From NCBI GenBank assembly GCA_017544165.1, contig JAFYER010000005.1, forward strand, positions 1-64,000: 64,000 nucleotides of DNA, read 5' to 3'. Within the stretch, counting starts at the first letter, position 1; each line of letters opens with the position of its first letter. This stretch comes from Bacilli bacterium (GTDB taxonomy: Bacteria > Bacillota_I > Bacilli_A > RF39 > UBA660). A program made the position numbers and the translations under genes. The notes below the pieces were generated by a model. The model was not told the DNA's origin. It saw only the letters and a list, made by a program, of their open reading frames with translations, and did no database searches. Below, piece by piece: positions 15,579 through 24,986 of this stretch.

Positions 15579-17029
15579 TGACGTATTTAGATAAAGATTT
15601 AACTACCATTCATGAAGCCTTAGTTAATAAAGAAGTTAACCCTAAAGAACTTGCTGATGAAGCAAGAAGTAAAATTGCTAAAACTAATGGAAAACTAAAT
15701 GCATTTAATTTAGTAATTGATAATGAAGAATATAAAGAAAGTGACAGCATATTATGTGGTATTCCTTATGCTTTAAAAGATAATTTATCAACTAAAGGAA
15801 TAAAAACAACAGCTTGCTCTGATACCCTAAAAGATTATGTACCGGTTTTTAATGCTACTGCTTACGAAAAATTATGTGATAGTGGTGCACTTTTAATTGG
15901 CAAAACCAATCTTGATGAGCTTGCGATGGGTGGAACAGGAACTACTGGCAATACTGGTATTGTCCATAATCCATGGAATATTTCCCATATGGCTGGCGGA
16001 TCCTCTGCTGGCAGTGCTTCTAGCGTTGCTGCAGGAATTGTTCCTTATGCAATTGGTTCTGATACAGGTGATTCAATTCGTAAACCTGCTGCTTTTTGTG
16101 GAGTCGTAGGCTTTAAACCTTCGTATGGACTTATTAGTCGATATGGACTATTTGCTTTTGCATCATCTCTTGATCATGTTGGTGTTTTTACAAGGAACGT
16201 TAAAGATGCGGCAATCATCGTAGATCATATCAAAGGCTACGATAAAAAAGATATGACCTCAATAAGAGATATGGATGATGTATCTTTAGTAAATGGCTTA
16301 GATGGTAATATCAAAGGTAAAAAATTATTTTATATTGATGAGATATGTAATAAAGATAATTATGATAATCCTAAAACTAAAGAAATGTTAGATAATTTTG
16401 ATTCTTTATTAGAAAAAGCTAAAGATTTAGGCTTTGAAGTTTATAAAGAAAGTGTTGATATTAAACTTTTAAATGCCATAAAGCCGATATATGATTGTAT
16501 ATCTTGTGCGGAAGCTACTTCGAATAATTCCAATTTAACAGGTATTCCTTTTGGCCCAAGAGGAAATGGGGAAAATGTCATGGATATGATGAAAGATGCA
16601 AGAACTAAAGGCTTTTCACCACTTATCAAAAGAAGATTTGTCATTGGTTCATTTATCTTACAAAAAGAAAATCAAGAAAAATACTTTTTAAATGCTAAAA
16701 GAGTAAGAAGACTTCTAGTAGAAATATTTAATAAGTTATTTGAAAAATATGATGGACTTATTTTACCTTGCTCTTCGGCAGGTGCACCAAGTCTTGAACA
16801 AGCATCAGATAAGATTACCAGAAATGATATCATTTTAGAAAATCATTTAGCAATTGGTAATTTTGGCGGCTACCCTTCGATAACAATCCCATGTGGTTTT
16901 ATTGATAAGATGCCAATTGGGGTTAATATTACTGGTAAATTTAAAGGTGATGCAAATGTATTAAATATGGCTTATGCTTTAGAAAACACATTAGAATTTA
17001 AAAATCAAACAGCAAAGGGGGAGTTTTAA
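15578..17029 (+). CDS. gatA: Asp/Glu-tRNA amidotransferase subunit A
   Basis: A 483-residue amidase that releases ammonia from glutamine or asparagine for transamidation. The amidase catalytic triad is visible: Lys in YALKDNLSTKG, the Ser of the glycine-rich MAGGSSAGSASSVAAG and the Ser of IGSDTGDSIRKPA. Length matches the family. The 3' end contains the GGGGGAG ribosome binding site of gatB, and the genes are adjacent. Confidence 0.96.
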   Translation: MTYLDKDLTTIHEALVNKEVNPKELADEARSKIAKTNGKLNAFNLVIDNEEYKESDSILCGIPYALKDNLSTKGIKTTACSDTLKDYVPVFNATAYEKLCDSGALLIGKTNLDELAMGGTGTTGNTGIVHNPWNISHMAGGSSAGSASSVAAGIVPYAIGSDTGDSIRKPAAFCGVVGFKPSYGLISRYGLFAFASSLDHVGVFTRNVKDAAIIVDHIKGYDKKDMTSIRDMDDVSLVNGLDGNIKGKKLFYIDEICNKDNYDNPKTKEMLDNFDSLLEKAKDLGFEVYKESVDIKLLNAIKPIYDCISCAEATSNNSNLTGIPFGPRGNGENVMDMMKDARTKGFSPLIKRRFVIGSFILQKENQEKYFLNAKRVRRLLVEIFNKLFEKYDGLILPCSSAGAPSLEQASDKITRNDIILENHLAIGNFGGYPSITIPCGFIDKMPIGVNITGKFKGDANVLNMAYALENTLEFKNQTAKGEF

Positions 17030-18460
17030 ATGGCTTATCATGTTATCGTGGGTCTTGAGATGCACTGTGAGATGAAAAGCAAAACCAAAGTTTTTTCACC
17101 GGCCACTAATGCATATACTCCTTCAGCTAATACAAATGTAAATGAAATCGATTTAGGTTTTCCAGGCATACTTCCAACTTTAAATATGGAATGCGTCAAA
17201 AAGGCTATTATGGCTGCTAGAATTCTAAATTGTGAAATACCTAAGAAAATGATGTTTGATCGGAAAAATTATTATTACCCAGATTTACCAAAGGGCTATC
17301 AAATTACCCAAAATACAATGCCAGTTGGTGTTCATGGTAATATTGATGTTGAGTGTAATGGAAGTATCATAAACGTCAGTATTCAAGATATCCATCTAGA
17401 GGAAGATTCGGCAGCACTTGACCATTTAGATACCATGTCCTTGATTGATTATAATCGGGCAGGAGTACCTCTTTTAGAGTGCGTTACTGATCCATGTATT
17501 ACCTCCGCCGATGCCGCTGTAGCTTTTTTAGATACGATGTGTAAGATTTATCAATATACTGATATTTCTGATGCTGATACTAAAAAAGGACAAATAAGAT
17601 GCGACGTCAATGTTAACCTTCAAGATGATAATGGAAATTATATTACACCAAAAGTTGAAATTAAAAATATTAATTCCTTTGCTAATGTCAAAAATGCCAT
17701 AATTTATGAATATGAAAGGCAATCTAAAGCTTATGAAGAAGGAAAAATGGATGAACTTATTCAAGAGACCAGAAGATTTGATGAAGAAACTGGTACAACA
17801 GTGCATATGCGTAGCAAAGTTGATGCCATTGATTATAAGTACTTTGTAGAACCTAATATTCCTCCGTTTATCATCGATGATGAATTTGTTAAAGAAATAG
17901 CTTCCCAAATACCAATGCTTGCATTAGAAAGAAAACAAATGTATACAGATAAATTTGGACTTGATGAGCTAAGTGCTATAGTTATTGTTAAAGAAAAATC
18001 ACTTGCTGATTATTTCGAAAATTGCGTAAAGATAGGAATTGATGCAAAAATTGCCGCTAACTGGTTAAATGGAAGTATAATATCATTTCTTAATAAAGAA
18101 GAAATTTCAATCAGTGATTTTTATTTAAAACCAGAATTTTTAAAACAAATTGTCGATAGCTTAAACGAAGGAACAATATCTTCGAAACAAGCTAAAGAAA
18201 TATTTAATAAATCGCTCGAAGAAAGAAAAGAACCTAAAGAGTTTATTTCTTCGGATAATAAACAAATTAGTGATGAAAAATATATCGAGGAAGTAATTGA
18301 TAATATACTTGCTAATAATGAAGATAATATTGCTGCATATCAAAATGGTAAAACCAATGTATTTGATTTCTTTGTCGGTCAAGTTATGAAAGAAACAAAA
18401 GGCAAAGCAAATCCCAATATTACTAAAGAATTATTACATAAAAAGATCGATAAAAGCTAG
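17030..18460 (+). CDS. gatB: Asp/Glu-tRNA amidotransferase subunit B
   Basis: A 476-residue kinase and transamidase subunit that phosphorylates and amidates the misacylated tRNA. It opens with HVIVGLEMHCEM, contains the zinc and active-site region DRKNYYYPDLPKGYQI and KIEIKNINSF-type motifs, and ends in the tail/YqeY helical domain (about 330-476). It is the last gene of the T-box operon; a terminator overlaps its stop. Confidence 0.96.
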   Translation: MAYHVIVGLEMHCEMKSKTKVFSPATNAYTPSANTNVNEIDLGFPGILPTLNMECVKKAIMAARILNCEIPKKMMFDRKNYYYPDLPKGYQITQNTMPVGVHGNIDVECNGSIINVSIQDIHLEEDSAALDHLDTMSLIDYNRAGVPLLECVTDPCITSADAAVAFLDTMCKIYQYTDISDADTKKGQIRCDVNVNLQDDNGNYITPKVEIKNINSFANVKNAIIYEYERQSKAYEEGKMDELIQETRRFDEETGTTVHMRSKVDAIDYKYFVEPNIPPFIIDDEFVKEIASQIPMLALERKQMYTDKFGLDELSAIVIVKEKSLADYFENCVKIGIDAKIAANWLNGSIISFLNKEEISISDFYLKPEFLKQIVDSLNEGTISSKQAKEIFNKSLEERKEPKEFISSDNKQISDEKYIEEVIDNILANNEDNIAAYQNGKTNVFDFFVGQVMKETKGKANPNITKELLHKKIDKS

Positions 18461-18481
18461 GGTTTATAACTCTAGTTTTTT
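18457..18481 (+). terminator. Intrinsic terminator of the asnS-gatB operon
   Basis: CTAGGGTT pairs with AACTCTAG (one G-U) across a TAT loop, followed by six Ts; the left arm includes the gatB stop codon. Confidence 0.75.
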
Positions 18482-18482
18482 A

Positions 18483-18510
18483 TTGTTTATCTTTTAAATT
18501 ATGATATAAT
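18483..18510 (+). promoter_or_regulatory. Promoter of the vWA/XpaC/TelA operon
   Basis: TTGTTT (18483-18488), a 16-base spacer and an extended -10 TGA-TATAAT (TATAAT 18505-18510). GATGAGG and the ATG at 18528 follow. Confidence 0.65.
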
Positions 18511-18527
18511 TAAAGATGAGGTATTAT

Positions 18528-20156
18528 ATGACAAAGAGTAAAAAAAGTGGTTCATTTTCTTTTATTAAAATTATAGTTGTTTTGTGGGTTATTTCTTTCT
18601 TATTTTCTAATTTCTCATCATACTTAGAAAATCATTTTAGTAGTAATAACAATAATAAAAAACATAGTAGTGATACATTGTATATTATATCTAGTTCGGA
18701 AAATAAACCCTTAGATAGTTACATAAAAAAGTTTGCTAAAAAAGAAAAAATCAAAATAGAAATTGAATATGCTGATACTCTTGATATAATAGCTAAACTT
18801 AATAGTGGTGAAGAATATGATGCTGTATGGAGTGCAAACTCAATATGGAATTATAAATTAAATAAATCAGTTTCTTTATCTGAATCCAAATCGATGAGTA
18901 TTAATCCAGTTATCTTTGGAGTTAAAAAAAGTAAAGCGCAAGAATTAGGTTTTGTTGGTAAGGATATAAAAACTAAAGATATTCTTGATGCAATCAAAGC
19001 AGGAAAACTAAAATTTAGTATGTCTAATCCTAATAGTACCAATAGTGGAGCAGTAGCATACTTAGGTATTATTTCGACCCTTGCGGGCAATCCTGATGTT
19101 TTAACCGAAGAAATAATCAATAAAGATAGCCTAAAAGAGGAAATTAAAGCTTTCTTTTCAGGTATGGAAAGAACAAGTGGCGATGAAGATTATCTCGAAG
19201 AATTATTTTTAAATGGTGATTATGATGCAGTTATTTCGTATGAATCTTCAATAATCAATATAAATAAAGAATTAGAAAAGAAAAAGAAGGAAACGTTATA
19301 TGCTTTATATCCAACTGATGGTGTAAGCATATCAGATAGTATTTTTGCTCTTGTCAATAATAAAGACGAGGATAAAAAAGAAGATTTCTTAAAAATTCAA
19401 GATTACTTCTTATCCGGAGATGGTCAAGAAGTGCTTGCTAGTTTAGGAAGAAGAACTTGGTATGGTGGAACAACAGATACAGCTGATAAGAAAGTATTTA
19501 ATCCTAAATGGGGAATTGATACCACTAAACTTATTTCACCGCTTAAATATCCAAGTGATGCTGTTATTAATAAAGCTTTAAATCTATATCAAGAAGAACT
19601 TAGAAAACCGATTCATGTTGTCTTTTGTTTAGATTATTCAGGAAGTATGAGTGGTTCAGGTTATCGTGATTTAGTTGAGGCTATGGAATATATTCTTGAT
19701 TATGACAGAGCAAGCGTTGATAATATTCAGTTTAATTATAAAGACAAAATTAATATCATACCTTTTGAATCTTATGCAGATACTACTTGGAGTGCATATC
19801 AAGGTGATAAGACTGAAGAATTACTTTATAAAATAAAAAACAAATATCCAAGCGGGGCAACAGCTTTATATTCTGCGGCAATTAATGCATTAGATATTCT
19901 TGCAAAGGATACTGATACATCATATAATAAATCAATTATATTGATGACAGATGGTGACCCAAATGAATATAGTTCATTTTCTGATTTAGAAAAGAAGTAT
20001 AAAAAATTAGAAAATAAGATTCCAATTTATTCAATTACTTTTGGCTCTGCGAAAGAGCGTTATTTAGAGCAAATTGCTAAGCTTACAAATGCCAAAGTAT
20101 TTGATGGTAAAACAAGTCTTATCGAAGCATTTAAAGAAGTGCGTGAATATAACTAG
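18528..20156 (+). CDS. Membrane-anchored solute-binding-like protein with C-terminal vWA domain
   Basis: A 542-residue protein with one transmembrane segment (about residues 10-28). Residues about 45-325 look like a type 2 periplasmic-binding fold (DTLYIISSSENKPLDSYIKK, EEYDAVWSANSIWNY, MSNPNSTNSGAVAYLG), and about 360-540 form a von Willebrand A domain with MIDAS residues DYSGSMS and TDGDP. ATG 18528 follows GATGAGG at good spacing and is preferred over 18516. It heads a five-gene set with XpaC, a second binding-like protein, TelA and an AAA ATPase. A metal-dependent adhesion or assembly role outside the membrane is inferred. Confidence 0.82.
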   Translation: MTKSKKSGSFSFIKIIVVLWVISFLFSNFSSYLENHFSSNNNNKKHSSDTLYIISSSENKPLDSYIKKFAKKEKIKIEIEYADTLDIIAKLNSGEEYDAVWSANSIWNYKLNKSVSLSESKSMSINPVIFGVKKSKAQELGFVGKDIKTKDILDAIKAGKLKFSMSNPNSTNSGAVAYLGIISTLAGNPDVLTEEIINKDSLKEEIKAFFSGMERTSGDEDYLEELFLNGDYDAVISYESSIININKELEKKKKETLYALYPTDGVSISDSIFALVNNKDEDKKEDFLKIQDYFLSGDGQEVLASLGRRTWYGGTTDTADKKVFNPKWGIDTTKLISPLKYPSDAVINKALNLYQEELRKPIHVVFCLDYSGSMSGSGYRDLVEAMEYILDYDRASVDNIQFNYKDKINIIPFESYADTTWSAYQGDKTEELLYKIKNKYPSGATALYSAAINALDILAKDTDTSYNKSIILMTDGDPNEYSSFSDLEKKYKKLENKIPIYSITFGSAKERYLEQIAKLTNAKVFDGKTSLIEAFKEVREYN

Positions 20157-20164
20157 GGGGCAGT

Positions 20165-20791
20165 ATGAATAATAAAAGTGTTGTATCAGCTATTATCGGA
20201 GGAACATTTTTTGCAATACCTTATTTGGGCTTAGCAGTTCCATTTTTACCGGCTTTAGCCATTGGTGGAGCAGCATTTGGCGCAAGTGAACTAATATTTT
20301 CAGGAAACAAGAAAATTGAGTCTTTAAAAGAATCCAATAAGCCATTATATAATAAGCTTTTAAAAGCTAGTAAGAGTAACGCTTATATCTTATCAATTAT
20401 TCCTAAAATTGATGATGAAGAGGTTAAAGATAATTTAAAAGAGATTCACGAAACAACTTCGAAGATTATTAATGTCATTACTAAAAATAATGGTAAAGGT
20501 AAAAATGTCAATAAATTTTTTGATTATTACTTACCCGTACTTGTTAAAATAGTTTCAAGATATGATGAGATAGAAAATCAAAGATTAACTTCAAGTGATA
20601 GTAAAAAATTTATGAAAAGCACGGCTAATATGATCGAGGAAGCAAATGATGCATTTAAAAAGATACTTGCAAGTTTATATCAAGAAGAAATTGTCGATGC
20701 TGATGCGGAAATGAAAGTATTTGATCAAATGTTAAAGGCAGATGGCTTTAATGATAAAGGCCTTTTAAAAAAGGAGGATAAAGATGAATAA
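20165..20791 (+). CDS. XpaC-family membrane protein
   Basis: A 208-residue protein with an N-terminal hydrophobic hairpin (residues about 8-46, rich in Gly and Ala) followed by a helical cytoplasmic domain (about 55-195). This layout matches the XpaC family, originally named for a phosphatase-like phenotype in Bacillus but of unknown biochemical role; XpaC genes commonly neighbour TelA. GGGGGGCAG precedes the ATG. It overlaps the next gene by eight bases. Confidence 0.78.
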   Translation: MNNKSVVSAIIGGTFFAIPYLGLAVPFLPALAIGGAAFGASELIFSGNKKIESLKESNKPLYNKLLKASKSNAYILSIIPKIDDEEVKDNLKEIHETTSKIINVITKNNGKGKNVNKFFDYYLPVLVKIVSRYDEIENQRLTSSDSKKFMKSTANMIEEANDAFKKILASLYQEEIVDADAEMKVFDQMLKADGFNDKGLLKKEDKDE

Positions 20792-21962
20792 GAAAACAAT
20801 AATTGGACTTGTAATATTTGTCATTCTTATAGGAATTATCGTATTTTATAAAACAGGAAAAAAGATTATTACTGGAGATTTAACTACTATCTATGTAGCA
20901 ACTGGTGGTGGTAAGGAAGACTTTTTAAAAGATGAAGAAGTTTTAGAAATACTAAAGAAAGAATATAAAATAGACGTTGTTTTTGATACATGGAGCAATA
21001 GTAAGACTGTATCAAGTCCATTAATTAGAGAAACAATTGGATTAGGTAATCAAGATATTATCAATCGAATGGAAAATGGTGAAACATTTACAATTAACTC
21101 ACCAGGCGTAACTAAATATGATGCTTTGTTTACTTCGGATATTCGTTATTATGATTACTATAAACAAAAACCAGTTAATGATGAAGCCGAAAGATATACA
21201 GTATTAGGGGGTGGTTTAACTCTTAATACACCGATTGTCTTTTATAGCTGGGATAAGATAGTAGATGCTTTAATTGCTCATGGTATTGCCGAAGAAAAAG
21301 ATGGTATTTATTATGTTGTCGATATGGATCAGTTAGTTGACATTATCTTAAATGGTAAGAAATGGTCAGAACTTGGCGTAACTGATGATATATATGGAAA
21401 TGTTTCAATTTCGTCAATAGACCCTGTTAAATCAAGCCCAGGAGCAACATATTATGGACTTTTATTAGCAATTCTTTCTAAAGGAGAACTTAGTGAAGAA
21501 AATGTTATAGCCAATATGCCTAAATTAAAAGAATTATATGTTAAATCTGGCAATATGAAATTTACCCCAGCTGATTTATTTCAAGAATATCTAAGAGCAG
21601 GCATGGGCACCCAAAAAATAATCGTAGATTATGAAAAAAGTATAATAGATTTTTCTAATTCTAATAAAAAAGGCTTTGAGCAAGTAAAAGATCGCATTAG
21701 AGTTTTATATCCAAAACCTACATCGTGGAATAATCACTGCTATATGTATTTTACAGAAAATGGTGAGATTCTATATAAAGCATTTGAAGAAAATGAGAAA
21801 ATTCAACAAATTGCGTGGGAAAAATACGGATTTAGAACTGGTATTACCGGTGGAAAATATGATGTATCAAAAATCGGTATAGCTGTTCCTCAAGAAATAA
21901 CTAGTACAGTATCAGGTTTAAAAATGGCAGAATATAATGCATTAATAGAAGGTCTAAAATAG
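20784..21962 (+). CDS. Membrane-anchored solute-binding-like protein
   Basis: A 392-residue protein with a single N-terminal membrane segment (residues 4-22) and a predicted extracellular type 2 periplasmic-binding fold. Features are the first strand TTIYVATGGGKEDFLKDEEV, GLTLNTPIVFYSWDKIVDAL and KSSPGATYYGLLLAILS, the last being analogous to the binding-like part of the vWA protein two genes upstream. No lipobox and no ABC transporter genes are nearby, so it may act as a sensor or scaffold rather than in import. AAGGAGG precedes the start. Confidence 0.72.
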   Translation: MNKKTIIGLVIFVILIGIIVFYKTGKKIITGDLTTIYVATGGGKEDFLKDEEVLEILKKEYKIDVVFDTWSNSKTVSSPLIRETIGLGNQDIINRMENGETFTINSPGVTKYDALFTSDIRYYDYYKQKPVNDEAERYTVLGGGLTLNTPIVFYSWDKIVDALIAHGIAEEKDGIYYVVDMDQLVDIILNGKKWSELGVTDDIYGNVSISSIDPVKSSPGATYYGLLLAILSKGELSEENVIANMPKLKELYVKSGNMKFTPADLFQEYLRAGMGTQKIIVDYEKSIIDFSNSNKKGFEQVKDRIRVLYPKPTSWNNHCYMYFTENGEILYKAFEENEKIQQIAWEKYGFRTGITGGKYDVSKIGIAVPQEITSTVSGLKMAEYNALIEGLK

Positions 21963-21973
21963 GAGGTATAAAT

Positions 21974-23125
21974 ATGGACATTAATATTAATTTAGAGGAT
22001 TTTGAAAAACAAAATGTAGAACTTTTAGTAGCAGGTAATGAAAAAGTATCCGAGGAAAAGGTAGAAAGCACATTAAACTATGACAACTTGACGGACGAAG
22101 AGAAAAAGGCAATCGATGAATTCACCGCAAAGATTGATGTAAATGATGCAACACAAATCTTACAATTTGGTGCTGCTGCGCAAGATAAAGTTGCTCAGTT
22201 TTCTGACACTATCTTACAAGATGTAAAAACTAAAGATTTAGGAGACGTTGGTTCACTTCTTTCTAACTTAGTTGCGGAAATTAAATCGTTTGATAAAGAA
22301 GTAGCAGGTCAAAAAACTAATATATTTGAAAAAATGTTTACTAGTGCTAAAAAAGATTTTGACCGCGTTAAAGCTAAATACTCAAAAATTGAGACAAATA
22401 TTGGTACAATTGAACAAGGGTTAGAAAAAGACAAAATACAAATGCTAAAAGATATTAATATCTTTGACACAATGTATGAAAAGAACTTAGAGTATTTTAA
22501 AGAAGTATCTTTATATATCATTGCAGGTATGCGTAAAGTAAAAGAACTAAGAGAAGTAACCTTACCTGAACTTAAAGCTAAAGCCGAGGCTTCTGGTGAA
22601 CAAATCGATGTTCAAAAAGTAAATGATATGGAACAACTAATTAATCGTTTTGAAAAGAAGATTTATGATCTTAAGACAACGAGAATTATTTCTATCCAAA
22701 TGGCACCACAAATAAGATTACTTCAAAACAATGAATCAGAATTAGTCGAAAAAATTCAAAGTTCAATTACCAATACAATTCCTCTTTGGAAAAATCAAAT
22801 GGTACTTGCCCTTGGCATAAGCAATGCTAAACATGCATTACAATCACAACAAGATGTAGCTAAACTTACAAACGAAATGCTTGTTAAAAATAGTGAAACA
22901 TTAAAACAAGGTTCTATTGAAATAGCTAAAGAAAGCGAAAAAGCGATTGTCGATATTGAAACAGTTAAGAAAACTAATCAAAATCTTATTGAAACAATTG
23001 ATACAGTTATCAAAGTTCATGAAGAAGGCAGAGTTAAGAGACAAGCTGCTGAAAAAGAACTTGAAAATATTGAAAAAGAGCTTAAAAGTAAACTTTTGGA
23101 AATTAATGTTAAAAATAACGCTTAA
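21974..23125 (+). CDS. TelA-like toxic anion resistance protein
   Basis: A 383-residue, almost wholly helical cytoplasmic protein of the TelA (toxic anion resistance) family. The FEKMFTSAKKDFDRVKAKYSK and IETNIGTIEQGLEKDKIQML helices and the late LALGISNAKHALQSQQDV region match the family. TelA genes were named from tellurite resistance but are widespread in stress and surface-related clusters with XpaC. TAGGAGG lies upstream. A terminator follows at 23132. Confidence 0.88.
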   Translation: MDININLEDFEKQNVELLVAGNEKVSEEKVESTLNYDNLTDEEKKAIDEFTAKIDVNDATQILQFGAAAQDKVAQFSDTILQDVKTKDLGDVGSLLSNLVAEIKSFDKEVAGQKTNIFEKMFTSAKKDFDRVKAKYSKIETNIGTIEQGLEKDKIQMLKDINIFDTMYEKNLEYFKEVSLYIIAGMRKVKELREVTLPELKAKAEASGEQIDVQKVNDMEQLINRFEKKIYDLKTTRIISIQMAPQIRLLQNNESELVEKIQSSITNTIPLWKNQMVLALGISNAKHALQSQQDVAKLTNEMLVKNSETLKQGSIEIAKESEKAIVDIETVKKTNQNLIETIDTVIKVHEEGRVKRQAAEKELENIEKELKSKLLEINVKNNA

Positions 23126-23131
23126 TAAAAG

Positions 23132-23154
23132 AAAGACAATTATGTCTTTTTTTT
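23132..23154 (+). terminator. Intrinsic terminator after telA
   Basis: AAAGACA pairs with TGTCTTT across ATTA, followed by a T-run. The T-run leads directly into a TGA-TATAAT extended -10 (23154-23162) that likely starts the AAA ATPase transcript. Confidence 0.75.
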
Positions 23155-23162
23155 GATATAAT
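23154..23162 (+). promoter_or_regulatory. Extended -10 promoter of the AAA ATPase gene
   Basis: TGATATAAT directly after the telA terminator T-run; no good -35 is visible, which is common for extended -10 promoters. The ATG follows at 23181 after GGAAGTG. Confidence 0.5.
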
Positions 23163-23180
23163 ATACAAAGGAAGTGAATT

Positions 23181-24734
23181 ATGGATAATAAATATTTTAG
23201 TGATATCTATGAAGATTTTTTTAATGTCGAAAAAGAAGAAACTAAAAATGAAAGTGTAGAAAGTGACTATTACTTAGAGATAGATAATTTATATTTAGAT
23301 GATGAGTCAAAAAGTTTGCTTAAACAAATTGTCGGTTATATTAAAAAATATAATGAAGGAAAGGAAACTAATTATATTAATTTTAATATTTTATTTGAAT
23401 GCAAGACAAAAGAATGTCGTAATAAAATAATTGATATACTTAAAAATAGTGTAAAAAATACTGATTACATTAAAAATGATAGTATTTATAATCTTTCTTT
23501 ATTTGAACTAAATAATAAAATAAATACTATTGAATTATATGATAAAAATGGCATAATTAGTATCAATGATTTAGCAAGTATTACCATGCAAAATGATAAT
23601 AATATTAAAATATTTTTCTATAATATGGGTCTTACTTTAGGAAAGAAGAATATTACACTTTTATGTGGTTCAAAAGAGGAGATTGCCAATTTTAAAACCT
23701 ATAATCAAGATGTAATAGATAAATTCTTTAACTTCCGTTTAGTGGAAATTATTCCGACTAGTCAAGATATTTATAATGAGATAATTGAAAAAGTTGATGT
23801 ATCCGATGAACAAAAAATAGCATTACTTGACTATGTAACCGCTACACATAAAGATATTAGTGATTATTCTGAGTATCGTGATAAATTAATTAATTATATC
23901 TCTTTTCATAAAGATATTCCTAAGATAAAAGAAGAAAAGACTATCGATGAAATATTTAAAGAACTTGATGAGCTTGTTGGTCTTACTGATGTCAAAAATG
24001 TTTTACATGATCTTGTAAATTTAATTGAACTTAAAAAGAAAAGCAATTTAAAAATAAATGATGTCAATCTTCATATGCTTTTTTTAGGCAATCCAGGAAC
24101 TGGTAAGACGACAGTTGCCAGAATGCTTTCAGGAATTCTTTATAACTTAGGTTATATAAAAGAAAACAAACTTATGGAAGTTACAAGCAAAGACTTAGTA
24201 GCCGAATATGTAGGGCAAACCTCAATAAAAACAAATAATGTTTTAGAAAGAGCCCTTGGCGGTATTCTTTTCATCGATGAGGCATATTCACTATCTAGTA
24301 AATTAAGTACTTATAATGAGGAAGCTATAGCTACTCTTATCAAAGGTATGGAAGATAATCGTGATAATTTAGTCGTCATTTTTGCAGGTTATACAAAAGA
24401 AATGCAAGATTTTATTAATTCTAATTCGGGTATTGCCTCACGAATTGGTTATACATTAGATTTTAAAGATTATACCGAAGCTGAGCTTGTTAAAATTCTC
24501 GAAGGAATGGTTGCTAAAAGTGGTTTTGAAATAACCCCAGAAGCCATCGAAAAAGTAAAAGGTATTATTAGAGAAAATAAAGATAAACCTAATTTTGGTA
24601 ATGCAAGATTTATTCGTAATTTATTTGAAAAAAGCATAATTTTACATGCGACAAACACCAAAGATAAGAAGAGCAAAAAGATTCTTAGAACACTTACTGA
24701 AAAAGATATTAATATTGATAACCTTTTAGTTTAA
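23181..24734 (+). CDS. CbxX/SpoVK-type AAA+ ATPase
   Basis: A 517-residue ATPase. Residues 1-255 form an unrecognised acidic N-terminal region; the C-terminal half is a CbxX/CfqX-type AAA module with Walker A GNPGTGKT (303-310), Walker B FIDEA (364-368) and the pore-loop region preceding it (VAEYVGQTSIKTNNV). SpoVK and CbbX belong to this clade, which remodels protein complexes. It follows telA in the same direction with its own promoter, and probably acts on components of the vWA/XpaC/TelA set; that link is inferred from position. Confidence 0.85.
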   Translation: MDNKYFSDIYEDFFNVEKEETKNESVESDYYLEIDNLYLDDESKSLLKQIVGYIKKYNEGKETNYINFNILFECKTKECRNKIIDILKNSVKNTDYIKNDSIYNLSLFELNNKINTIELYDKNGIISINDLASITMQNDNNIKIFFYNMGLTLGKKNITLLCGSKEEIANFKTYNQDVIDKFFNFRLVEIIPTSQDIYNEIIEKVDVSDEQKIALLDYVTATHKDISDYSEYRDKLINYISFHKDIPKIKEEKTIDEIFKELDELVGLTDVKNVLHDLVNLIELKKKSNLKINDVNLHMLFLGNPGTGKTTVARMLSGILYNLGYIKENKLMEVTSKDLVAEYVGQTSIKTNNVLERALGGILFIDEAYSLSSKLSTYNEEAIATLIKGMEDNRDNLVVIFAGYTKEMQDFINSNSGIASRIGYTLDFKDYTEAELVKILEGMVAKSGFEITPEAIEKVKGIIRENKDKPNFGNARFIRNLFEKSIILHATNTKDKKSKKILRTLTEKDINIDNLLV

Positions 24735-24782
24735 TAATTGTAAATTAGATGTATTTATCTTTAATTTTAATAAAATATTTGA

Positions 24783-24788
24783 TATAAT
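24783..24788 (+). promoter_or_regulatory. -10 element for the 6S-like RNA
   Basis: TATAAT in the context TTGATATAAT, seven bases upstream of the predicted RNA 5' end. Confidence 0.55.
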
Positions 24789-24794
24789 AAAAAT

Positions 24795-24973
24795 ACCTAG
24801 ATATAGTTTGTTTTTAGTATAAAACCGACAATGTTGATAATACGGGAATCTAATTAAATCACGGTGTTGAAGACCTACCCATTAAGTGTTGTAGGAATCC
24901 TAATGTGGTTTATGTGATGCCCACCTGCGTAGAGCGGGATTTTATCAAATTAATAAACTATACTAGGTTTTTT
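24795..24973 (+). ncRNA. ssrS: Probable 6S RNA
   Basis: A roughly 178-nt non-coding RNA predicted to fold as one long rod with a central bubble, the architecture of 6S RNA, which mimics an open promoter and binds sigma-A RNA polymerase. The ends pair (CCTAGATATAGTTTGTTT with AATAAACTATACTAGG), then TGATAA with TTATCA, ATCAC with GTGAT, and a terminal hairpin CCTAC/GTAGG. The right end arm followed by six Ts is a terminator. It lies directly upstream of tcdA, as Bacillus 6S-1 lies between aspS and tcdA. I have no covariance score. Confidence 0.72.
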
Positions 24974-24986
24974 AATAGGAGTATTT

